A stretch of 64,000 nucleotides of DNA, from positions 186,001-250,000 of the forward strand of contig JBMNMK010000001.1 in the NCBI GenBank assembly GCA_050953285.1, read 5' to 3'. The stretch comes from Olsenella_K sp050953285 (GTDB taxonomy: Bacteria; Actinomycetota; Coriobacteriia; Coriobacteriales; Atopobiaceae). Below the pieces are notes generated by a model, which was not told the DNA's origin, did not search any database, and worked only from the letters and a program-made list of their open reading frames with translations. This document shows, piece by piece, positions 58,223 through 64,000 of the stretch (position 1 is the first letter of the stretch; every line of letters starts with the position of its first letter). The position numbers were made by a program, and so were the translations under genes.

Positions 58223-61200
58223 TGCGCAGGTGGCAAAGGGACATGCTCCGGCGCCTCGGGGGCATCGCGATGGCGGCGGTGCTCGTCGCATCCCAGCTCC
58301 TCGGGGCGCTCGCCCCGGTCGCGGCCTACGCGGCGGGCGGCTCGATGACCATCACGAGCTCGACCCACGGCGGCGAGGGCTTCATCGCGTTCGGCACGGA
58401 AGACGGCCACGAGGCATACTGCATCAACCCCGAGCGGGGCAACCCCGACTACCACACGTTCACGCGCTGGGACTGGACGGGCGAGGCATCCGGGATCCTT
58501 CCCGACCCCCACGCGCTGGCCTACCTCATGAGCCAGGTAGCGCCGGGCAACCCCCAGGGCTTCGCCACGCCCGACTCGTCGATCAACCTCGCCGTGTGGA
58601 TGCTCTGCGGGGCGAGCGTCGACTTCGGCAGCGGCGCGTACTCGGTTGCCGACATGAGCGGCAACATCTACGAGGGCGCGGGGGGCCGCGTCAGCCGGTC
58701 CGACGCCGGGAAGATCCAGTCCGTCGTGGCGGATGCCCGCGCGCACGCGGGACAGAGCGGCGAGTGGGACCGCATGAGCCGCGTCTGGTACAACGACGGG
58801 GCGCCGGTCCAGAGCGTCGTCGAGGTGCTGCCCTTCGGCTCAATCAGCCTGGGCAAGTCCTCGGCCGACACGTCCATCTCGGCGGCAGATGGGCTCTACA
58901 GCCTGGCAGGCGCGGAGTACGGCGTGTTCACGGACGAGGGCTGCAAGAACCAGGTGGCCACCATCACCACCGACTCCAAGGGCAACGGATCCGTCGACCA
59001 GCTCGCGCCTGGGACCTACTGGGTGCGCGAGACCAAGGCGCCCAAGGGATACGCCCTCGACGGCAAGGCCCACAAGGTCACCGTCAGCGCGGGGAAGGAC
59101 TCCCACGTGGACGCGCCGGAGCAGCCGCAGTCGAACCCGCTGGGCCTGGCCGTCGCGAAGGTGGACTCCGAGACGGGCGGCACCGCCCAGGGCGACGCGA
59201 CGCTCGCCGGCGCGGAGTTCCGCGTCGAGTACTACGCATCCGCCAAGGCGGAGGGGAAGCCCGCCCGCACCTGGGTGCTGCGCACCGGGGCGGACGGCAG
59301 GGCTACCCTCGACAGGGATCACCTCGTGTCGGGCGACGAGCTCTACCACGACTCGAAGGGCAACCCGACGATCCCGCTCGGCACGGTCGTCGTGACCGAG
59401 ACCAAGGCCCCCGAGGGCTACCTCCTCACCGACGGCAGGCCCCACACCGTGCGCGTCACGGCGGAAGGCACCGCGGAGGCGGTCACGACCTACGTGGCGC
59501 CGGAGGCCCCCGACGACGTGATCCACGGCGGCATGTCGCTCGCCAAGCGCGACCTCGAGCTCGACTCCACGACCCCGCAGGGCGACGCCTCTCTCGACGC
59601 GACGTACACCATCTACAACCGCAGCGCCAATCCCGTCATCGTGGGCGGGAAGTCGTACGGGAAGGACGAGGCCGTGTGGAGCGGCACCGCGGACCCGGAC
59701 GACGGATCGCTCGCGACGCCAACGGACCTGCTGCCCTACGGCACCTACGAGGTACGCGAGACCGAGCCCGCCACGGGCTACCTCCCGGACGAGGCCTGGT
59801 CCTTCACGTTCGAGGTCCGCGAGGACGGGAAGGCCTACAGCCCCGGCGATGGCCAGCACAACGCGGACCAGGTGATCCGCGGCGGCCTCGACGTGGCCAA
59901 GCAGGACCGCGAGACGCTGCGGTTCCGCCCGTTGGGAGGCGCGACCCTCGAGGGCGCCGAGCTCACCGTCTACAACGCAAGCGAGAGGGGAGTCCTAATA
60001 GGCGACAACCTCGTCCAGCCGGGAGGGGAGTGCCTCACGCTCACCACCGACGCCGACGGCCTCGCCTTCGTGGCCTCCGACGGCCTGCCCTACGGCACCT
60101 ACGTGGTACGCGAGACCAAGGCCCCGAGGGGCTACCTCCTGAACGAGGGGTGGTCGCGCACCTTCGAGGTCCGCGAGGACGGGTCCGTGGCGCTGCTCAA
60201 CACCACCGAGGAGGCCGTCGACGACCAGGTCATCCGCGGCGACCTGCACCTCGTGAAGGTGCGCGAGCGCGGCATGGACCGCCTGTCGGGCATCCCGTTC
60301 CTCGTCACCTCCGAGACCACCGGGGAGTCCCACGTCGTCGTCACCGACGCGAACGGGCAGATTGACACGGCAAGCTCCTGGAACCCGCACTCCCAGCGCA
60401 CCAACGCCAACGACGCGGCGGTCTCCGCCGACGGCACGGTCGACGAGGCCGCGCTCGACCCCGACGCGGGCGTGTGGTTCACCGGCGCGACCGACGTCAC
60501 GACCGAGCCCATCGACAGCCTGGGGGCGCTCCCCTTCGACACCTACCGGGTGGAGGAGCTGCGCGTGGCCGCCAACGAGGGGCTCGAGCTCGTGACGCTC
60601 ACGATCACGGTGTCCCGCCACGGCACCGATGTGGACGGCGGCACCGTCGACGACAGCCCCGGCCCGCGCATCGAGACCGAGCTGACCGGGCGCGAGGGGA
60701 CCCACATCACCAAGGGCGACCACGACATGACGCTCACCGACACGGTCTGGTACGAGAACCTGGAGCCGGGCCGCGAGTACACCGTCAACGGCACCCTCAT
60801 GGACAAGGCGACGGGCGAGCCGCTGCTCGACGCGGACGGCAACCCCGCAACTGCCAGCACCACCTTCAAGGCCAAGACCAGCTCCGGCACCGTGGAGATG
60901 GAGTTCACGTTCAAGGTGAACTACGTCAACCACGTCTCCATCGTCGCGTTCGAGAGCCTGCTCGAGGACGGCGTCGAGGTGGCGGTCCACGCCGACATCG
61001 AGGACGAGGACCAGACGGTCCACGTCCCCGAGATCGGCACCACCGCTGCCGACTCCGAGACGGGCGCGCACGTGGCGCTCGCCGACGACTCCGTGACCGT
61101 CGCGGACACGGTCGCCTACCAGAACCTGCTGCCCGGCCAGACCTACCAGCTGGTCGGCACCCTCATGGACAAGTCGACCGGCGAGCCGGTGGCGGGCCCC

Positions 61201-62715
61201 GACGGGAACGCCGTCAGCGCCACCGCCGAGATCGCGCCCGAGTCCCCGGACGGCGAGGCGACGGTGGAGCTCTCCTTCGACGCCACGCAGCTCGCGGGGC
61301 ACGACGTGGTCGTGTTCGAGCGCCTCTACCTCGGCGAGGCCGAGGTCGCCGAGCACGCGGACATCGAGGACGCGGGCCAGACGGTCACGCTGCCCGAGAT
61401 CGGCACCACCGCCACGGCCGGCGGGGCCCACGAGGCGGCGGCGTCCGAGTCCCTCACCATCACCGACGTTGTCTCCTACGAGGGGCTCGTCCCCGGCGAG
61501 GAGCACGTCGTGGGGGGCACGCTCGTGGACAAGGCGACGGGCGAGGCCATCGAGGGCGCCACGGCGTCCGCGACCTTCACGCCCGAGGAGGCGAGCGGGA
61601 GCGTCGAGGTCACCTTCACCATCGACGCCTCGCAGCTCTCCGGGCACGGGCTCGTGGCCTTCGAGCGCGTCTCCTGGCGGGGACATGTCGTGGCCACGCA
61701 CGAGGACCTCTCCGACGAGGGCCAGACCGTCCGCATCCCCAGGATCGGTACCACCGCCAGCGACGCCTCCGACGGCGACCACGTCGCTCAGGCCTCGGCC
61801 AAGCTCCGCATCGCCGACGAGGTGGCCTACGAGGGCCTCACGCCGGGCCAGGAGTACGTCGTGACCGGCACCCTGATGGACAAGGCCACGGGCAAGGCGG
61901 TCGACGGCGCGACGGCGGGCGCCACCTTCACCCCGAAGGAGGAGTCCGGCACCGTGACGGTCACGTTCGAGCTCGACGGCTCCAAGCTGGCCGGGCACGA
62001 CCTGGTCGCCTTCGAGGTCCTCATGCGCGGGGACATCACCGTGGCCACCCACGAGGACATCGAGGACGAGGGACAGACGGTGCGTGTCGTCTCCATCGGC
62101 ACCACCGCCACCGACAAGGCGGACGGCGACCACACGGTCGCGGCTGCCAAGGTCGAGGTAGTCGACGTCGTGTCCTACCAGGGGCTCACCCCTGGGCAGG
62201 AGTACGCGGTGACCGGCACGCTCATGGATCGCGAGACCGGAAAGCCCGTGACCGACGGGTCCGGCAAGCCGGTGACCGCCGGCACGTCGTTCACGCCGGA
62301 GAAGGCCGACGGCCAGGTGAGCGTCACCTTCGAGCTGGACGCATCGCAGCTGGGCGGGCGCGACCTCGTGGCCTTTGAGGTGCTGACCCAGGGCAAGGCG
62401 ACGGTGGCAACGCACGAGGACCTCGAGGACGAGGGCCAGACCGTCCACGTCGAGGAGCCCAAGGTGCCCGAGAACCCGACCACGCCGCGACTGCTGCCCA
62501 AGACGGGCGACGACACCCGACTCGGGCCGTTCGTGGCGGCGATGGTGGCCAGCGGATCCGGGCTCGTCGCGCTCGGCGTGTGGGAGCTCCGCCGGCGCCG
62601 CCGGGACGACGGGTGGGACGGCGACGACCCCGACGACGGCTTCCCGCACATCCAGCGCGGCCGCGTCACGCAGACCATGCCCGACCTCGGCCAGGGGGAG
62701 GAGGTGATCCCGTGA
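58222..62715 (+). CDS. LPKTG-anchored VaFE-repeat / Cna_B-type surface adhesin
   Basis: A 1,497-residue cell-wall protein. Signal peptide (about 1-40, ending PVAAYA); a thioester-domain-like part with EAYCINPERG, whose usual Gln (TQxAxW) reads INLAVW; then three or four SpaA/Cna_B prealbumin-like domains (about 205-640, GTYWVRETKAPKGY, GTVVVTETKAPEGYL, GTYEVRETEPATGYLPDE, GTYVVRETKAPRGYLLNE); then five VaFE repeats (about 815-1410) built on D(T/V)V(A/S)Y, GTLMDKATG, VAFE and EDE(G)QTV. The sortase signal LPKTGD starts at residue 1425, followed by a membrane helix and an unusually long Arg/Asp-rich tail of about 50 residues. Probably a mating or host-surface adhesin. ATG overlaps the previous stop. 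Confidence 0.93.
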   Translation: MRRWQRDMLRRLGGIAMAAVLVASQLLGALAPVAAYAAGGSMTITSSTHGGEGFIAFGTEDGHEAYCINPERGNPDYHTFTRWDWTGEASGILPDPHALAYLMSQVAPGNPQGFATPDSSINLAVWMLCGASVDFGSGAYSVADMSGNIYEGAGGRVSRSDAGKIQSVVADARAHAGQSGEWDRMSRVWYNDGAPVQSVVEVLPFGSISLGKSSADTSISAADGLYSLAGAEYGVFTDEGCKNQVATITTDSKGNGSVDQLAPGTYWVRETKAPKGYALDGKAHKVTVSAGKDSHVDAPEQPQSNPLGLAVAKVDSETGGTAQGDATLAGAEFRVEYYASAKAEGKPARTWVLRTGADGRATLDRDHLVSGDELYHDSKGNPTIPLGTVVVTETKAPEGYLLTDGRPHTVRVTAEGTAEAVTTYVAPEAPDDVIHGGMSLAKRDLELDSTTPQGDASLDATYTIYNRSANPVIVGGKSYGKDEAVWSGTADPDDGSLATPTDLLPYGTYEVRETEPATGYLPDEAWSFTFEVREDGKAYSPGDGQHNADQVIRGGLDVAKQDRETLRFRPLGGATLEGAELTVYNASERGVLIGDNLVQPGGECLTLTTDADGLAFVASDGLPYGTYVVRETKAPRGYLLNEGWSRTFEVREDGSVALLNTTEEAVDDQVIRGDLHLVKVRERGMDRLSGIPFLVTSETTGESHVVVTDANGQIDTASSWNPHSQRTNANDAAVSADGTVDEAALDPDAGVWFTGATDVTTEPIDSLGALPFDTYRVEELRVAANEGLELVTLTITVSRHGTDVDGGTVDDSPGPRIETELTGREGTHITKGDHDMTLTDTVWYENLEPGREYTVNGTLMDKATGEPLLDADGNPATASTTFKAKTSSGTVEMEFTFKVNYVNHVSIVAFESLLEDGVEVAVHADIEDEDQTVHVPEIGTTAADSETGAHVALADDSVTVADTVAYQNLLPGQTYQLVGTLMDKSTGEPVAGPDGNAVSATAEIAPESPDGEATVELSFDATQLAGHDVVVFERLYLGEAEVAEHADIEDAGQTVTLPEIGTTATAGGAHEAAASESLTITDVVSYEGLVPGEEHVVGGTLVDKATGEAIEGATASATFTPEEASGSVEVTFTIDASQLSGHGLVAFERVSWRGHVVATHEDLSDEGQTVRIPRIGTTASDASDGDHVAQASAKLRIADEVAYEGLTPGQEYVVTGTLMDKATGKAVDGATAGATFTPKEESGTVTVTFELDGSKLAGHDLVAFEVLMRGDITVATHEDIEDEGQTVRVVSIGTTATDKADGDHTVAAAKVEVVDVVSYQGLTPGQEYAVTGTLMDRETGKPVTDGSGKPVTAGTSFTPEKADGQVSVTFELDASQLGGRDLVAFEVLTQGKATVATHEDLEDEGQTVHVEEPKVPENPTTPRLLPKTGDDTRLGPFVAAMVASGSGLVALGVWELRRRRRDDGWDGDDPDDGFPHIQRGRVTQTMPDLGQGEEVIP

Positions 62716-62816
62716 GGAAGGCGATCCTGGTGGCGCTCGGCGTCATCGCGCTGACCGCCTACGCCTGCTGCAGGCTTGCGGGCGAGGCAGACCGGATGGA
62801 GGGGTACCGCCGATAG
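62712..62816 (+). CDS. 34-residue membrane peptide
   Basis: GTG overlaps the adhesin's TGA (GTGA), the pattern used throughout this operon. The peptide MRKAILVALGVIALTAYACC then a charged tail has one membrane segment. It is too short to assign; it may simply end the operon. Confidence 0.5.
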   Translation: MRKAILVALGVIALTAYACCRLAGEADRMEGYRR

Positions 62817-62842
62817 AGACGGCCGTCCCATAGAGAACAAGC

Positions 62843-62872
62843 GAGGCGGCGGCCCTGTTGGACCGCCGCCTC
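62843..62872 (+). terminator. Strong hairpin ending the conjugation operon
   Basis: GAGGCGGCGG (62843-62852) pairs with CCGCCGCCTC (62863-62872), a perfect 10-bp stem 27 bp after the last stop. There is no T-run, so termination would be by stem strength. Confidence 0.6.
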
Positions 62873-63002
62873 ACCAATCAGCATCGATGGCTTCGGGAAA
62901 TGACCCTGTCTGCAAGTAGTCCCGACGGATCTTGAGGAAGAGCTTCTGCGCAAGCCGAACCCTATCGTAGAGTGGGAATGATTCGAGCCTCAAATCAGTC
63001 TT
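62871..63002 (-). pseudogene. Coding remnant, C-terminal fragment of an unknown protein
   Basis: On the minus strand an open stretch of 43 codons between stops has protein-like character (LRLESFPLYDRVRLAQKLF, then KIRRDYLQTGSFPEAIDADW and a stop) but no start codon with a ribosome site. It reads like the end of a lost gene. The hairpin 62843-62872 overlaps its stop. The rest of 63003-63176 has only a hairpin with one mismatch (63041-63051 with 63065-63075). Confidence 0.3.
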
Positions 63003-63176
63003 TCACACTCTAACCCAGAAAGCAATAAACCCACAGGTCAGAAGTGGTGTGTTCGAGAAATCGGCACACCTCTTCACTTCACTAGAAAACGCTCCTTTCG
63101 GGATTATTCGTACCTGAATTCGTACCACCTCAGCGCCACCATTCAGGGTGCTGGGCATAGGAAGGAGATTCAAGCC

Positions 63177-63389
63177 ATGATTAGCAAAGCTAAGATGACC
63201 GAACTCAGCCAGACCGAGAACATGGCGTACTTCCGCGCGGATCTTTGCGTGTACTCGCCAGAGAGTTACACGCTTAAGGAAAAGAGGGACATCTGCAACG
63301 ACATGATCTCCACCAGCAAGGCTGTCCTCGATGCCATGCGCGAGGACTTCGATCAGTTCTGCCCTGGATGCCCGAGCCAAGCTCCTTGA
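63177..63389 (+). CDS. Small ORF of unknown function, possibly truncated
   Basis: A 70-residue frame with a good GGAAGGAG site 9 bp upstream. MISKAKMTELSQTENMAYFR... ends CPGCPSQAP. No family recognised. Another frame continues after the stop with plausible coding text (LLDMLCASGVESPEWWWDASS), so the gene may be broken by a frameshift near 63360. Confidence 0.45.
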   Translation: MISKAKMTELSQTENMAYFRADLCVYSPESYTLKEKRDICNDMISTSKAVLDAMREDFDQFCPGCPSQAP

Positions 63390-63484
63390 CATGCTCTGCG
63401 CCTCTGGCGTCGAGAGCCCCGAGTGGTGGTGGGATGCTTCGAGCGCTAAGCGAACGTGCCCTCTGGCACTTTTAAAGCGAGAGG

Positions 63485-63506
63485 GCGCGGGCGTTCTAGC
63501 CCGCGC
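63485..63506. terminator. GC-rich stem-loop downstream of the small ORF
   Basis: GCGCGGGC (63485-63492) pairs with GCCCGCGC (63499-63506) around GTTCTA. There is no T-run. The frame from about 63500 to 63577 ends VGDGDPLYRELTPPA and may be another coding remnant. Confidence 0.4.
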
Positions 63507-63596
63507 TCGCATTGGCAAAGCTCAAATTCGTGGGCGACGGAGACCCGCTCTACCGAGAGCTCACACCTCCGGCCTAGCCAGAACCCATAGATGCCC

Positions 63597-63632
63597 GGAG
63601 GGCCGCTTGTAGCACCAGACAGGCGGCCCTCC
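63597..63632. terminator. Hairpin downstream of the MFS gene
   Basis: GGAGGGCCGC (63597-63606) pairs with GCGGCCCTCC (63623-63632), a perfect 10-bp stem between the convergent remnants and the MFS transporter gene. Confidence 0.55.
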
Positions 63633-63685
63633 CTCTATTTGCCCTCGGAATCCATAAGCTTGAACGTCTCCTTCCAGCCCTAGGG

Positions 63686-64000
63686 CTAGCGTCCAGGATC
63701 GTCCTGCACGAGCGGGCGCCCGACCTCGCGGACACTCGGGATGAGCCACGTGACTGCGGCGAGCACCACCATCAGCAGCCCGGATCCCGCGAACCAGAGC
63801 GGCACCCCCACGGAATCCGCCAGGAGCGTGGAAGCGACGAGGCCGACGGGCATCGCCCACGACATGATTGCCCCATACAGGCCAAACACCCGCCCCAGGT
63901 ACTCGGGCGGCACCTTCTCCTGCATGAGCGCGGTCTGCGGGCCGCTATAGAACGGCGAGCTCAAACCCATGAGGAAGCTCATCACAATGAACACGGCGAA
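63686..64000 (-). CDS. MFS transporter, C-terminal part (start outside window)
   Basis: The last 104 residues of a major-facilitator transporter, open to the window edge. Three membrane helices are visible (FAVFIVMSFLMGLSSPFYSG, IMSWAMPVGLVASTLLADSVG and PLWFAGSGLLMVVLAAVTWLIP). The loop ALMQEKVPPEYLGRVFGLYGAIMSW is typical of the macrolide-efflux-like (MefA-type) branch and related drug exporters. The substrate cannot be set from this piece. Confidence 0.82.
   Translation of the reverse strand, partial: FAVFIVMSFLMGLSSPFYSGPQTALMQEKVPPEYLGRVFGLYGAIMSWAMPVGLVASTLLADSVGVPLWFAGSGLLMVVLAAVTWLIPSVREVGRPLVQDDPGR

Larger units (their letters stand above)
44244..64000. mobile_element. Integrative conjugative element (left part), next to tRNA-Pro
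   Basis: From the tRNA-Pro 3' end rightward the gene set changes to HTH regulators, a replication-like module and a type IV secretion operon (VirD4, PrgI, VirB4, hydrolase, VirB6-like) ending in a surface adhesin, with visibly higher GC and many ATGA/GTGA overlaps. No integrase, relaxase or second copy of the tRNA end is found in the window, so the right limit is unknown; the MFS gene after 63.68 kb may be cargo or host. Confidence 0.65.

Noticed and set aside
59995..62649. 884-codon open frame on the minus strand opposite the adhesin
   Set aside because: The repeats of the adhesin produce a repeated antisense frame; no recognisable domain.
62817..64000. Right attachment site repeating the tRNA-Pro 3' end
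   Set aside because: Only a short TCCCGAC match near 62920 was found, not a credible repeat; the element end is probably outside.

Overview
The window (64 kb) looks like the chromosome of a coriobacterial actinobacterium, probably an Atopobiaceae member close to Olsenella, Atopobium or Lancefieldella. This is inferred from gene content (complete glycogen operon with a glgC/glgD pair, a GH13-GH77 fusion enzyme, Veg, a VaFE-repeat adhesin) and protein flavour; no database search was possible.

Core chromosome (1 to about 43.85 kb). The 3' end of recR, a membrane protein, tRNA-Asp and a HAD phosphatase are followed by an intact IS1595-family insertion sequence. Next come an Rrf2-type regulator, a cluster-less MutY-like glycosylase, rubrerythrin, a two-component system with four 11-bp direct repeats upstream of its regulator gene, a DUF975 membrane protein, an O-acetylhomoserine sulfhydrylase, an APC permease and endonuclease III. 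The glycogen operon glgB-glgP-glgC-glgD-glgA (13.3-21.8 kb) covers synthesis, branching and phosphorolysis; the debranching/4-alpha-glucanotransferase fusion follows a terminator. Then come mfd, a Gfo/Idh/MocA oxidoreductase, mazG, a FtsB/DivIC-like protein, a ppx/gppA gene broken by one in-frame TGA, tRNA-Leu and tRNA-Glu, two tandem paralogous repeat proteins, murE, tRNA-Val, rph, rdgB, nagB, an Xaa-Pro peptidase, a relBE cassette between perfect 42-bp direct repeats, veg and ispE. The motif TTCTTCTCGCC and its core recur through this part and were not seen in the element to the right.

Junction (43.87-44.33 kb). A degenerate tRNA-Pro remnant, an intact tRNA-Pro(CGG) and six copies of TGGCCACAA on both sides of it mark an integration site.

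Accessory element (about 44.3 kb to at least 62.8 kb). This region is visibly richer in GC and its genes are tightly overlapping. It holds two small HTH (excisionase/AlpA-like) genes separated by an IS5-family element with a CTAG duplication, a replication-like module (HTH protein, winged-helix protein, phased TGTCACCC iterons, DnaC-like ATPase) and a conjugation operon: PcfB-like protein, VirD4, Maff2-like peptide, PrgI, VirB4, a cell-wall hydrolase, an accessory protein, a VirB6-like membrane protein, an unknown protein and a 1,497-residue LPKTG-anchored VaFE adhesin. Three copies of a promoter-operator module (three GATA-type units 10 bp apart, starting 74 bp before a TATAAA/TACAAA box at identical spacing) precede the two HTH genes and the conjugation operon and suggest one coordinated switch. 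No integrase or relaxase is in the window, so the element is either incomplete or continues to the right.

Right end (62.8-64 kb). Coding remnants, a small ORF, strong hairpins and the C-terminal end of an MFS transporter on the minus strand.
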